From Echinometra lucunter (lineage: Eukaryota > Echinodermata > Echinoidea > Camarodonta > Echinometridae), in NCBI GenBank assembly GCA_029962745.1, contig CM057151.1, positions 34,056,818-34,120,817 on the forward strand: 64,000 bases of DNA, read 5' to 3'. Of the stretch, positions 36,014-48,000 are shown in pieces; within the stretch, counting starts at the first letter, position 1, and the number at the start of each line of letters is the position of its first letter. The translations under genes and the position numbers were made by a program. The notes beneath the pieces are model-generated. The model was not told the origin of the DNA, did no database searches, and saw only the letters and a program-made list of their open reading frames with translations.

Positions 36014-36144
36014 GGGGCCGTTTCATGAAACCGTCATAAGTCTAACTTCTTGGACATCCCATTGAAATGTGTGTTGTAGAGTTAACACATGTTTCAATGG
36101 GATGTCCGTGAACTTAAATTTATGACGGTTTCATGAAACGCAGC
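36014..36144. mobile_element. 131-bp hairpin MITE, TTTCATGAAAC family
   Basis: Ends GGGGCCGTTTCATGAAACC and GGTTTCATGAAACGCAGC, flanked by ACAG (36010-36013) and CCAG (36145-36148). The same end sequence and similar 4-bp target occur in the element at 19834-19969. The arms also pair through CATCCCATTGAAA. Confidence 0.75.
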
Positions 36145-37360
36145 CCAGACTTAAAACGCGGTGATGAATGATGTATAATTTAAGAGAATGACGAACAGCT
36201 CCGAGTTGTTTACACCTTTGATGAACGGGTGTGTTCCTTTAACTGAGATTATCAGTGCCTTCAAACAGCGTAGTATCTTGAGAAACCGGACATGCTGGAG
36301 GTTGAGGTATTTTGCGAATATGTAAGCTGTAGTACATGTATTTTGAGAGACTGGGAGTTGTAGCATTTTACATGTTTTAAGAAGCTGGAAGATGAGATAT
36401 TTTGAGAAACTAGAAGTCGTAGTATCAACTGATTGAGAAACTGGAAGTTATAGAATTATAAGAAACTGGAAGTTATAGAATTATAAGAAACTGGAAGATG
36501 AGGTATTTTGAGAAACTAGAAGTTGTAGTACAGAACCTAACAGTTGAAGTAGTGTGAGAAATTAGAAGATAGTAATATTTCTGGAAGTTGGAATATTTTG
36601 AGAAATTGAAAGTTAGTAGTATTGGTGTTAAGTTGGATCTTGATAAATAAAGAGATTGGCTGAATTTGTAAATGGCATGATACTTGTAGAACTTTGAATC
36701 GAACTAATGAATATTCATGTGATGTCATTTGTATCTCATTCATAAAAATTGCACGTGCTACATGTACCTGTACAGTACAGCTGTACACATTCAATTTTCA
36801 TAAAGCCAACTCCAAAAAAGAATCGATATGAAATCTAGTCTAAATGGGATGGACCAGATCAACACATGTACCTATAATGAAGGGACCTACTTTCCATACA
36901 TTTTCAAAGAGGCTCAAAGAGTGAATGGAATGTCCTCTGTAGTCATAATCTTCGAGATTTGATCATTTTGACGTAATAGATTTTCCATAGTCTTTGACTC
37001 GGAACCAAATTATTGATCAGGATGAGCTCTAAATCAACATTCACAAGGCAAAAGAGAAGAAAATTCAGGGCTAATTTGAGCTGATGTTTGCCATGTACTC
37101 ACGCCATCCGATCCGACATGTTAGCTGCAGAAGCTGCCGAAACATTTTCTACTTCAAGCATGAAACTCAAGAGAAGTTAGACCAAAACTTACTGTTCCAG
37201 TCAAGACTATCCATTTCTGTGAAGTGTCTTACTGCACTCTAGATCAAATAAGAATCGCCCTTTTAATTACTGAACAGAACTGCTCGTGTAACTTTATGCT
37301 ATTCTAAATTAATGATTTAATAGTTAAAAACAAAGTAATTTTCCTTTGTCAAGAATGATG
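36145..37360. repeat. Degenerate GAGAAACTGGAAGTTGTAG repeat, then unannotated intron
   Basis: From about 36270 to 36630 the phrase TTGAGAAACTGGAAGTTGTAGTA recurs in diverged form every 35-50 bp. The remainder to 37360 has no recognisable feature. Confidence 0.55.
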
Positions 37361-37374
37361 CCGACACCATTACG

Positions 37375-38065
37375 GTGTTAAACTGTCGATGCAATGGATG
37401 ATTTCAAGTTCGGTGTGCGGTGTTGGTGTTGGTGTTGAGAGCGTGGAAAGGCTCCTGAACCGAGCTCCAACACCGAGGGTCAGTTTAGAGGGACGATACT
37501 GATCACCTTATTGATAGCTCAACACTGAGTGACGTCATACGCTCTAGCAAAAAATCTCGACAATGAAATCATTTTCCCTCAGAATTTCTAATTCTAATTT
37601 CAAAATCTACATCTTATTGGATTCAAATTGCATAATCATTTGAAGAATCCAACAGAATATTACTCTTCCATGGAGAATATACGGTTTTGATTATTCCAAG
37701 TTGTTTTGACTGCAAAATGGGTTTAACTACCAATATGTGACGAGTGGCCGTAGCAAAGAGTGCCGCTGCTCCGCGAGGGACAAGCAGCAATAACATGTAT
37801 GATTTCAACTCCAACACTGACTCCTTAAATACATCAAATCTTGCGGGGTCAATCCCATTACCAGCCTGATTTCAAGTTCGGTGTTGAGGCTGGTGTTGGT
37901 GTTCTCACAACACCAACACCAGCCTCCAACACCGTACTTGAAATCACCCACTGTGTTATGGTTTCAGCTCCTTAATCTGAACAGTGGTGTTAGAGCTTGA
38001 TTTTGGCAGAAATTTGTCTCTTAACACCAACACCAACCACTAACACCGAGCATGAAATCACTCAT
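37375..38065. mobile_element. GGTGTTGGTGTT hairpin elements (two or three copies)
   Basis: GATTTCAAGTTCGGTGTTG starts a compact hairpin at 37868-37951 that closes with CAACACCGTACTTGAAATC. The same end is at 37399-37418 and, reversed, at 38043-38061 (AACACCGAGCATGAAATCA). This suggests one compact MITE inside or beside a larger related element. Confidence 0.65.
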
Positions 38066-38397
38066 TTTCAATAGACCCCAGCCTGAGTTATCTCAAGGTT
38101 TTAAAAGTGTTCAACAGATTAATACCTGACTTTGAGACTCAATCTCTTGACCATCCCCAAATGTAATATTAATTGAGGACCATGCATAAAGTCCCACAAA
38201 ATGCCTGGAGCTCTTCCCCCCCCCCCCCCTCCCAAGTCAGTATGGAGCCTTTTCCTACAAGATTTAAAAAAAAAAAAAAAAAAATATTGCAGTTTTCCAG
38301 AGCCGAAATTACTGTTCATTCATTGTTTTATGTATTCAGTACTAGAGCTTTTCATCAACTACCTGTGTAACTTTATTCAATGTTTTGCGTATTGTAG

Positions 38398-38560
38398 GGA
38401 AATGGAACTACTGGTACCAATGGTAACATGGGAGGCTTTGGGATGGCAACTCCTTCCAAAGTCCAGAGGGACCAACAAGGGTCACCCATTGTCCTAGATG
38501 ACTTCAAGACGGCTGCTTCAAGGGGCAAACTGGAAGAGGTGCAGGAATTCATTGAGAGAG
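38398..38560 (+). CDS. Ankyrin-repeat protein, coding exon 2
   Basis: After an acceptor (GTATTGTAG) the reading frame continues in phase 0 from exon 1 with a glycine/asparagine/threonine-rich linker, then SPIVLDDFKTAASRGKLEEV and QEFIER, ending at AGAGAG/GTACAT in phase 1 so that the next residue is glycine. The segment from residue 68 to 85 is the start of an ankyrin helix-turn-helix (A-A-x-x-G-x-L-x-x-V-x-x-x-[LI]-x-x-G), a protein-interaction repeat. In ASZ1/GASZ the first ankyrin repeat follows a short acidic N-terminus in the same way, which makes it the leading candidate; other ankyrin proteins remain possible. No further exon was found within the next 25 kb, which is transposon-rich. 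Confidence 0.65.
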
Positions 38561-38749
38561 GTACATTATGTGTTAAAATTCAGTTCAGTTCATTAGTACT
38601 GTCTACAATAATTCACAGAAATTATATTTATCATTTATTCACATTTTCTTTATAAAAAAAAAAAAAAAAAAAAACAGGGTGGTCCAACCCAGAGCCTCAG
38701 AGGGCCTGCTTTACAAGGGAGCCCTGCTATATAGAACAAATACAACAAA

Positions 38750-39018
38750 CACTATGAACATGACGGACAAAGAAAGTGGACAAAATAAACAACCCCTCAT
38801 TCTACCCTTCACAATGATTCTGGTAGCCAAAAGAACATCCCTTCACTGCTATTGTCTAAAATATGTGGAACAGGTGTCACATGCATCTTCACCTGGAACT
38901 ACAGGATTAAACATAATAGCTGTGAAGGGATGTTCTTTTGACTACCAGAACCATTGTGAAGGGTAGAATGAGAGGTTGTTTATTTTGTCCGCTTTCTTTG
39001 TCCGCCATGTTTATAGTG
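38750..39018. mobile_element. 269-bp foldback with ~100-bp arms
   Basis: CACTATGAACATGACGGACA at the left is mirrored by TGTCCGCCATGTTTATAGTG at the right, and pairing continues through AAACAACCCCTCATTCTACC and AAAGAACATCCCTTCAC. The middle spacer is about 60 bp. A poly-A run of about 21 lies just upstream at 38656-38676. Confidence 0.85.
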
Positions 39019-39224
39019 AAATGCAAGATAAGAATGATAATGGTAAATGATAGCAACATATTTGACTGAAGAAAAGTTTTTAAAAAATGCAAACATAACA
39101 TAAAATTATAATATAGTGAAGTTAATAACATAACGTTAAGGAAAATAAGAAATAATCAAACAAACCAAAAAAAAAAGAAGATATGAAATAAGTTAAGTGA
39201 GAAGGTTACATAGACATTACAATA
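39019..39224. other. No gene seen
   Basis: AT-rich, A-rich stretch between the foldback and the next TIR element, with no recognisable feature. Confidence 0.4.
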
Positions 39225-40808
39225 ATACCCCTTTCATACTAAGCGCTGAAGAGTGGACGACGTCCGGAGGTCATCCACTGTTCATTCCAGACCTCTTTTG
39301 GTATGAAAGGTACTCAAAAAAAGTCACCTGGGTGTACAGTGGATGAACAGTGGATGAACAGTGGATGAGATTCGTGCTAGACCATCTAGCACGAACAGTG
39401 GATGAACACTGGAGGATGTTCGGTGTTCACCCTAGACCGCTGGCAGTATGAAAGCTCTCCGCACGAACATGGCATGCGGACTGGAACCGGAAATCTGAGA
39501 ACATGGTCGTAAGCGTGCGCTTTGTTTCATTACTTCCGTACGTTGAAAAATGCGTATGTATGTGTACTGTACAATGTGCATGCATGCAATATGTATAGAG
39601 ATCAGTGATGATTGAATTGATATTGAAATCAGTCTGCAGTGATATATTATTAGGAAATGCGAAATGCGATTTTGCTTTGTTAATTTTGAAAACTGAATTT
39701 TAATATTTTGATTGGATGTAAGGGTACAAAAAACTGTCATAAAAAATCTGTGATAATATTGTTAATACAAGGCTCCACACTAACGTTTTTCCTTGGTGGC
39801 CCGTTCGGGCCACCAAAATTATCATTTTTATTTTTTTTTTGGTGGCCCGAGAATGAAATTTGGTGGCCTGAAAAAACAAAGAAAAACATAAGAAATTTAA
39901 TGATTATAATAAAACGTTGTTAGAATGATTACAACCCTTTGTTTTACCCTCCTATGCCCTGAAATGATCATATTCAGTGATAAAGTTGCATATTATTTTA
40001 TGATTCTTCTTTTCAATGACCCTTCAATGTAGGGCTGTTTTGAAAGCCCATTTTTGGTATTTGTTTAAACGGTCATTTTTTTTTTGACGATTAATCGACT
40101 ACTCGGTACTTTCATTTGGCCAGTCGGCCGACCACTCCAGCTGTTCTTAGCCTGCCACCATTCAGCCCCGCGCCGGAGCTGCGGAGTGAGGCCAGTCCCA
40201 TACCCATATAACAGCGTGTGCAATATCCCTAACGGTAATGTCCGATTTTCATCAAGAAACTTGGCAATAAAGCAGCTTTGAAAAGAACTGTATTGCTTGT
40301 CCAGTTCCTAAAAATTCAAATCATAGCCTCCTACCTATTTTTGTGAGGACCAAATAAAAAATCCTGGTCAAATAAAGCCGAATAGATCGGCATTTGCTTG
40401 ATATTTCATCGATAATTGGTAAAATCATGTTTCAATTATTCGTCAGCTGACAAGAGATGGCGCCAACCCGGAAGTGGAGCGTAACAGTCAGTGCACAAAA
40501 TCCCATTCGGCCGTGTTGAAACTACGTATATATTACGATGAAAGCGCTTTGCAGTCATTTGAAATCAAACTCCAATGATTCTAAATCCTCATCACAATCG
40601 CCAGCAAGGGCACATAACTAACGAACAAGCGCTTACGTGCAAGTATGAATGTTTTTTTCTTGGTATTACCTTTCGTCTTGGTTCATTGCTATGTTCCAAA
40701 AATAATTTGTCACACTGACTGTGATAGCGTATCTTTGATTATGTTAGTGAGCTCACTTGCTTACGGTGCATATTGCTGTGGTGAACGATGGTGCAATGCG
40801 TGATTAAG

Positions 40809-40812
<4 letters not shown>

Positions 40813-40839
<27 letters not shown>
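40813..40839. repeat. CA microsatellite
   Basis: CTCTCTCT passes into a run of about 13 CA/AC dinucleotides within the middle hAT-like element. Confidence 0.85.
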
Positions 40840-41207
40840 TTAGGGCTTACGGCTTCCGAATATTATTGAAACACTTGTTTTCACTGCGCGAGACATAAGA
40901 GTTTGGTGATCAAAAAAGATATTCTCATGTGAATGTAAGGCGTCTAAATGACATCATCACACCTTAAAACTACTTTGAAATGGAGAGCCTACATTCTTGA
41001 TTTCATTAATGATTTCGCATTTTTGATGGATCATTCTGAAGTTCAAGCTATGTTTCCGAGTAGTTGATAGAAATTCCATTATTCGTGTAGTGACATTTTC
41101 GGACCTTTAATCGTGTACTAGACTTAAAACAGGCCTAGTGTGGTGCGTGGAAAATACACACGGCCGCAGACCGAGGCCTATATATACTGCCATATGACTA
41201 ATCTAAC

Positions 41208-42152
41208 TAGGGCTGTAAATTTAGCACCATGTTCGGGTTCGGTTCGGTTCAGTAGAGTTCGGCACTTTTATTTCCGAATTTTGGTTCGGTTCTGGGTTCG
41301 GCAATACAGTATAAAAAAAAATAAAAGGGTGAGCAAATATTCTAATTTAGAAGTGATAGGCGCCTCTAAACTAAAAAACCAACCAACCAACCAGCATCGA
41401 TAACAAATGACCACCAGAGCCCTCTCTTTCATTACTGCATTTGGAAGTCACTGTTTCTTATAAATATATTTTGTATGACAAAATAGTTACTGCATTTATT
41501 GCATGATTCTTTGTTATGTATTTTATTTTCTGAATGAAAGGGAAAGATAATTTTCATATACTGATTAATAGAAAACGAGAAAATTTTTTTTTTAAATCGA
41601 AATAAAGGAAAAGAACAAAAATATTAAAAGAAATTATCAATAAAACAGTGTTTTTCTATTTTTAATTTTTGGAATATTTATTTCGTATTATGATCGATCA
41701 TGATTGTTAATCGATTACAACCTTTTTACGATCGATTACAATCATGAGTATCTGCGGGCATATTTTGAAGCTTTTAACATGATTTTGGGGGAAAACAACT
41801 AGAATTCATGGTGCCAAATATTATGAAATTTATCAGAATCAAAGGAAAAATGAGACACAAGCTGTATTAAGTGTTTTTCTATCTTTTATTTAAGAAAAAC
41901 TTGTAGAAGATGAATTAAAAGAAATCCCACCAATAAATGTATGTATTAATTTTTTAATAAAGCAAAGGTGTATCTTCCATTAAGCATAATTAATACAGGA
42001 CAAGGTCTTCACCGAGGGTTGAATTAATGATCCTGCATTATAAATTGCCGAACTTCCGAACTTGGCCTTTGAGTTCGGTTTGGTTCGGACCTGTTCGGAA
42101 GTGCCATGTTCGGCGAATTTCCGTTCGGTTCAGCGGTTCGGTAACAGCCCTA
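41208..42152. mobile_element. hAT element (innermost), perfect 8-bp target duplication
   Basis: TAGGGCTGTAA at the left and TTACCGAACCGCTG...AGCCCTA (reverse TAGGGCTGTTACCG) at the right are inverted ends, flanked on both sides by AATCTAAC (41200-41207, 42153-42160). Subterminal regions carry many GTTCGGTTCGG motifs in opposite orientation. The 8-bp duplication and end sequence fit hAT. The 945-bp body is AT-rich and lacks a transposase. Confidence 0.9.
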
Positions 42153-42938
42153 AATCTAACTTTCATTTGAGGTCGGCTAGCTCACCGCAACTAGATCCAG
42201 GTGCAATTAGAGTGATGTTGCGCTAACTCAAACTGCGTTGTCGCTGATGAACCGCGAACAAACTGACTTGCAATTCGGATGGCGGAAGGAGCTAAAATGT
42301 GTACAATTAACACACGCACGTAAATCGTGTTAACTTAAAATTTTCTGGTTGCCCGATTCGGGCCACCAAACTTATCACTTTTTGAAAAATGGTGGCCCGG
42401 TGGCCCGGGCCACTGCTAATGTCGAGCCTTGGTTAATATAGCTTGGCAAATGGCGATACTCACTAGCAAAGAAAAGCAGGCTGAGTGAAAATATTCTCAA
42501 AAACCCGCGTTCGAACGCTGGCTCGATCAAATCTCCTGCCAGTATGCAGACGACAGCCAGCCCAGGTGCGTGCTTTTTTCATCGAGCCCAAACCCCGACA
42601 ACGTTGCCATGGTAACGCATGCCAAGCTCACTCCAGACAAGAGGCCAGTATGAAACGGTGCAGTGACCACACCTCATGTTTACATAACGAGTTTCACTCC
42701 GTGTTCACATAACGAGTTTCACTCCGTGTTCGTCCCAGACAGCCATCTGGAGTGCACTGGCACCCGGGTGACGTCCGGAGAAGTTCAGTATGAAAAGGGT
42801 ATAACTTAAGAGGGGGTCTGGTATTGTCTAAGGCATTTTTTAAAAGTTGGGAGAGAAGGTGATGTTGAATGTGCATGTACAGGTATAGTGGTAGGGAATT
42901 ATAGAGTTTTGTTGCAACGTATGAGAAAAAGCGTTTTT

Positions 42939-42974
42939 ATGCCTCCGCCCGCCGAAGGTGGGTGCTGTAGGCAT
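42939..42974. repeat. GCCTCCGCC hairpin, third copy
   Basis: ATGCCTCCGCCCGCC and GGTGCTGTAGGCAT form the same imperfect hairpin as 1142-1176 and 54940-54975, followed here by TCTGTCCGTTCGTCTG in place of the usual GTCCGTCCGTCCCG. The 140-bp tandem units do not follow, so this is a diverged or shorter relative. Confidence 0.6.
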
Positions 42975-44430
42975 CATGATTTTGGATTGTCTGTCCGTTC
43001 GTCTGCATGTCTGTCCATCCCATTTTCGTTCTCATTCTTCAATTTATGGATTCTAGTTCAAGAAGACAACCAGGGCAACCAAATTTTATAGAATTTCACC
43101 TGTTCACAATGAAACATAAAATAGATGAACAAATCTCGTTACGTATTTTTACACTCCTTCAAACATTCAAAATTTGTCAAATGTCCATCCTTGACAAACC
43201 AATCAAGCTCAAATACAAATCCTTGTCAGGTATAGATTTTGCCCCTTTCACAAAACTGGCTTTTGCTCATTCAGGCATAAAATATTGTTAGATACTTTGG
43301 ATTTTGTCTTGTTAGCAGAGATGCCAACCATTATGGATTCGCCGTATTTATTCTATTTTTATTGCACTTGTTACGGCGCTCCGGTAAACAACCAAAATGT
43401 TACGGGAAACTAAACAAAAATATACGTAGGCCCCTCCGTATACATCTACATAGAGCCTCTGTACGCATATGTGACTCATCACAACAAAATCAAACAGAGG
43501 TCGCACGAAGAGAGGTCGAGAAAAATGGGCAAAATAGTAAAAAACTTCTAAATTTTTGAAATTTTGTTTTCTTTATTTTCTGGATCTTCCATGTTTCAAG
43601 TATGCTCTGTAAAAAAATCTAGCGAAAACAATAAAGGGAAAGGGTCGAAAAAGCAGTTTTTCTGCGAGTGTTTTTTTTTCGTTCAGTCAGATCTTTTTCA
43701 GACACACGAGCGAGATCCAAAGATCAAATTTGGCTCCACGCTTAGCTCTGCCCCCTAGCGACACACGCCTTCGCTAATTGGCCATTCATAGTCACGTGAT
43801 CTCAGCAAAGAATGATGCAATGTTGTGTGGTTTTTGAAAAGGAAGATAGGAAAGAAAAAAAGGAAAACCTGAGCGGGTTGGGATTACTATTATTTTGACG
43901 GAGATAACAAAGATGTGTCTCGTCGTGTGTTGTTACTTTTTAACCCATAGAGGTACAGTGTCACCTTTAAGAGATATTTTTGCAGTATCTGTTGGTCCAG
44001 AATGTTGGGCAGTACATATCATACATGAGCAGAAAGAGAAAAATGCACTGACAAATTTGAGCCCATTCCCATCGCTGTATGGTGTGGCGTTCTCGAATTA
44101 GAGCAGTTTAAGTGTAACTAGTCATTAAACTCTTTAAATTGGCAACACAGTGAATAATATATAATCATTATTTCTGTGTTCAAATTGGCAATTTCTGATT
44201 CAATTTTACAATTATATGTCATTTTGGTTTATGTTATATCCATATTTATTTTTTTCAAGCTATGTAAACGTGGAAAAAAATAATTTGTATTGCCAATTTG
44301 AGGATTGAAGATGATTAATTTAGATCTCAAGAAAGCTCTGTACTGCTATGGATTAAAAATGGAAACTTTTATAGAATTTTTGAAAAGTGATGAAAAATAA
44401 AGGTAATTTTTTCTGAAAGGGGTAAGTGAT
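42975..44430. other. No gene seen
   Basis: Short open frames of 64-94 codons occur, without domains or splice context. The region has AT-rich stretches and no repeat boundaries that could be pinned. Confidence 0.4.
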
Positions 44431-44581
44431 TAAATGGAAAGAAGTACAACTCGCATACATGCCCTCCTTCTAAACTCGTGTTTATGAGAGTTGAAAAAAT
44501 GGACAAACCTTGATTAAGACATGTAATCCGTTTTATTTAAATTTGAATTTTGACATGATACCAGATTGAAATGAAAGAACA

Positions 44582-44645
44582 AGAGAGAGAGAGAGAGAAA
44601 GGGGGAGATAGAGAGAAAGAGAGAGGGGGAAAAAGAAAGAGAAAA
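44582..44645. repeat. GA-rich microsatellite
   Basis: An imperfect AGAGAG run. A matching AGAGAG run occurs at 45848-45866 and a degenerate one near 47466-47486, at the equivalent position of each tandem copy. Confidence 0.8.
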
Positions 44646-44719
44646 TTACCAAAAGAGGGGAGGGGCGGTCTATGTAAAATAATGTCCATGATAATTGTTG
44701 CGTGATTTTAGACCGAAGT

Positions 44720-44756
44720 CAAACCACAACTAAGACAATGTCTTAGTTGTGGTTTG
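44720..44756. repeat. Perfect 18-bp hairpin with 1-nt spacer
   Basis: CAAACCACAACTAAGACA, one A, then its exact reverse complement. The second tandem copy keeps only the right half (TCTTGGTTGTGATTTG near 46227), so the hairpin was either lost there or gained here. Confidence 0.9.
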
Positions 44757-46473
44757 GTGGAGGGGAAGTTAACGGAATAGACTAAAGGAAAAAAAAAAAA
44801 AAAAGCTTGTCGAAATTATTTCTGTATTTTGGTTTTGGCATGGTTGGTAAGGGCTCTCTTGAACATTTGCAAAACCCCCAGTAAGTGTAAAATAAAATGG
44901 ATGACAGTATTGAACAAGGAATCCATGGGCATGATGGGCAAGGGTGTGTGTGGGTCGGGATGGGGCCTGGCTGGGAGGAAGATAAGTAAACGCGTGGATA
45001 AAAGAATGAAACACTCAAAAGGAAGGAAAGAAGTTTTCAAAAGGCTTGAGTGTTTTTATGATGTATAAAAGCTATTAACACAAGGACAAAGAAAGACAAC
45101 CAAAAGGACCTACCCCTCCTCTACCCCTTCCAGGCTTTAGAAAGACAGAACAAAGCTATAGCTTTCAGCGATTCTGATCAAAGCCATACCTTACGTCCAC
45201 AAATGGGCAGCGAATTCTATAATAAGGGTGGGGTGGGGATGGGGATAATAGATCTTGAGTGACCGCTAAAAGAAAGTAAGGAAAAATGTTTTCAAAAGGC
45301 GGTTGACTTTATGGATTAAATTTTATTGAAAGTTGAAATGAAGATGGGTATAGTGAAAATAACCATTATTCTGTTCATGATCATGCTCTTCTCACTTTGC
45401 ATCAGTGTCTAAAAAACCAGATAACATGTTCAAGAAAAAAAAAATCGATTTAAAACGCTACAAAGTGGGTTGTCAGTGAACACGAGTATTTGCTTTAGAA
45501 GAGAGAAAAAACTAAAACTAAAAGCAATAATTTCATCAAAGCTTGCAAGTTCACAAACCGGCTGCGACTTTTATCGCTGTTTTTGAAAGGTAGCTTAAAA
45601 GAAAGAAAGGGAACCGGGACAGCTAGAAGATGATTCTTAGGAAGGAGAACATAGACTTGTATAGCCATGTCAATTTTTTTTGTCATGGTTGATATTAAAG
45701 CCATTTTCAAAGTGGAGAAAAGAAGTGATCTTTTGTTGATCGGGTGAATAAACGTTGTGAAGATAAATTTCCGTCGAATAATACTCAAACTTGTTTTCAT
45801 CATTACCACTTGTAACAGATAGCTTGAAGGAACGATGGAGTTTAAGAGAGAGAGAGAGAGAGAGAAAGGAAGAGAAAAAGGAGAATTTGAATGAAAAGAA
45901 AAGTATTTTTCTTGAAAAGAGGTTAATAACTCATGTTACTAAGAGGGTAGAAAATGGACGACCCTTGATTAAGACATGTAAATCAAGTATGCAAATTTAA
46001 AATTTATTTCACTCCTTCTATATCTCCCCCCCCCCCCTCTCACATTCTTTTATTACAATTTGGTATCGAGAGCGGGGGAGATATAGAAGGAGTGAAAGAG
46101 AAAAAGAAAGAGAAAGAGAAAGAAAAGGGAAAAAGGAAAGAAAGAAGAAACAGAGAAACAGGGATCTATTTGAATTCATGTTCATGATAGTTGGTGCAAT
46201 ATTAATTAGACCAAAGTCAAAATAATAAGTCTTGGTTGTGATTTGATGGAGTGGGGGTTAACGGAATATACCAAAGAAAAGAAGAAGCTTGTTAGAACGA
46301 CATCGGTGTCTGGCATGGTTGGTAATAAAGGGATATCTCTCTTGAACATTTGCAAAACCCGTGGAAAGTGTAAAATAAATAAATGACAGTATTGAACAAG
46401 GAATCCAAGGGCAAGGGTGTGAGTGTGCTTTGAGATGGGGCCGGGCTTGGAGGAAGATCAGATGAAACGCCAA

Positions 46474-46585
46474 TGTCGCAGTCACACCAACGAAACTGAC
46501 TCCAAACCGACCAATGGTATGTCACTGAAAATAACGTAATAGTTTTGATCGGTCTGGAGTCGGTTTCGTTGGTGTGACTGCGACA
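46474..46585. mobile_element. 112-bp MITE in tandem copy 2
   Basis: TGTCGCAGTCACACCAACGA is mirrored by TCGTTGGTGTGACTGCGACA; the arms pair over about 38 bp with few mismatches around a 35-bp loop. The equivalent place in copy 1 (near 44985-45010) lacks it, so it inserted after the tandem duplication. Confidence 0.85.
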
Positions 46586-48000
46586 CAAGAAAGGAAGGAA
46601 AGAAGTTTTCAAAAGGCTTGAGCAGTGTTGAGTGTTTTATGACTTTCAAAAGCTAAAAAAGAGGACAAAGAAAGGATAATGAAAAGGACCTATACCCCTC
46701 CCCTCCCCCTTCTGGGTTTTTGAAAGATAGAACAAATGTTTAGCTTTCAGTATTCTGATCAAAGCATTGCCTTTAACGGGCAGCGAATTCTATGGCACGG
46801 GCGGGGGTGGCGATCGATAGGGCCAGGCCGCGAATGATGAGGAATAATAGATCTAGAGTGACGCTAAAAGAAAGTAAGGAAGATAAGTTTTCAAAAGGTA
46901 GTGGACCCTGGATTAATTTTATTGAAATCAAAGTTAAGAAGGGTATAGTGAAGATAACCATTATTCTGTCCATGATCATGCTCTTTTCACTTCGCATCAG
47001 TGTCTAAAAAAAGGAAGAAGACCCAGATAGCACGTTCAAAAGAAAGATCGATTTAAAAACTCTGCAAAATGGGTTGTCAGTGACCACAAATATTTGCTGT
47101 AGTAGAGAACAAAAAAAAGAAGGTAAAATCAATCATTTACAAAAGCTTGTCAGTTCAGAACCGGCTGCGAGTTCTATCGCTTTTTTTTTTTTGAAAGGTG
47201 AAAGAAAGAAAAGGAACTGGGACAAGAAGAAGAAGATTAGGAATGAGAACACAAACTTGTATAGCCATGTCACTTTTTGTTTAAATGGTTAATAATTATT
47301 AGCCACTTTTAAAAGTGGAGAAAAGAAATGTAATAATTTTGTTGAATTAAGGGGGCACTCTTGCCAAACTGGGCTAAATAAACGTTCAGAAGAAAGATTT
47401 CCGTCGAATAATACTCGAACTCGTTCTCGTCATTTCACTTGTTGGCTTGAAGGAACGGTAGAGTTTAAGAGAGAGCAGGAGAGAGGGGGTCAAAAAAGTA
47501 GAAAAGTAGGAGAAGAAGAAGAAGCAGAAGCAGAAGAAGAAAAGAAGAAGATGAAGCGAGTTCAAGCGACATAGGTGTTTGGGTGTATGGGCATTGTGGA
47601 GGAGATTGGTGGGGGTAGTACGTTAATGGCGCTGGCGGTTGAAAATGGAACGTTCAATTTTTATCTTCAATTCGCTTTCAAAATGATAACAGGTCGACTG
47701 AAATTATGGTGGCAAGAGAGACAAATCTCTGTCAAAAAAAAACCGATGTGCTGTAGAAGCAGGGGAAAAACAAAAACTCAGTAATCACCTGGTCGGGGTT
47801 TGGCAGTGCTAATTCTAATTCTTTAAAACATCAAATACTCAGTGTAGCTTATTCTAAATCGGGCAGAGAAGAAAAGGGGACTAAAGATTAAAGAAGGCGG
47901 AGAGGAAGAATAAGGAGAAAGGAGAATACTGTGTTGAGAAGTCTTTGGTTGTGATTTGATGAAGAAAAATTGTAGCTTAACCGAAGGAAAATTATAGGCA

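Larger units (their letters stand above)
23165..38397 (+). other. First intron of the ankyrin-like gene (15.2 kb)
   Basis: Bounded by GTAAAT at the donor and TTTTGCGTATTGTAG at the acceptor. It contains a LINE of about 9.2 kb with its nested insertions, a Tigger-like MITE, several hairpin MITEs and minisatellites, all listed separately. Stretches 23165-24469 and 24645-25870 contain no recognisable gene. A run of C and a run of A at 38217-38285 lie about 110 bp before the acceptor. Confidence 0.55.
39768..42431. mobile_element. hAT-like element (middle of the nest), GTTAATA target duplication
   Basis: Ends CAAGGCTCCACACTAACG and GCTAATGTCGAGCCTTG (reverse CAAGGCTCGACATTAGC), flanked by GTTAATA at 39761-39767 and 42432-42438 (8 bp if one flanking mismatch is allowed). 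Subterminal GGTGGCCCG/CGGGCCACC motifs repeat at both ends, as in hAT elements. A solo right end is found at 5996-6045. No transposase frame remains; part of its length is the element at 41208-42152. Confidence 0.8.
39225..42802. mobile_element. Outer TIR element of a three-deep nest (ATACCCCTTTCATACT ends)
   Basis: The left end ATACCCCTTTCATACT and the right end (AGTATGAAAAGGGTAT) are inverted; both sides also contain GACGTCCGGA and repeats of GTGGATGAACA or AGTATGAAA. A hAT-like element (39768-42431) interrupts it. Without the insert the element is about 0.9 kb and non-coding. The end resembles ATACCCCTTTCACAGTG of the element at 50157-52231. Confidence 0.75.
44440..48000 (+). repeat. 1.5-kb tandem duplication, two copies and a partial third
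   Basis: Ordered landmarks recur: GATTAAGACATGTAA (44513, 45969), GGCATGGTTGGTAA (about 44836, 46312), AGTATTGAACAAGGAATCCA (about 44904, 46389), TTTTCACTT..GCATCAGTGTCTAA (45390, 46982) and GCTTGAAGGAACG (45822, 47448). Offsets grow from 1456 to 1626 bp, partly because copy 2 has a 112-bp MITE and other small insertions. A weak third start is near 47938 (GAAGTCTTTGGTTGTGATTTG). Open frames on the two strands are not shared in frame between copies, so this is not a gene duplication. Confidence 0.85.

Noticed and set aside
40900..41207. A host exon hidden in the middle hAT-like element
   Set aside because: No splice pair or domain supports it; the region is bounded by transposon ends.
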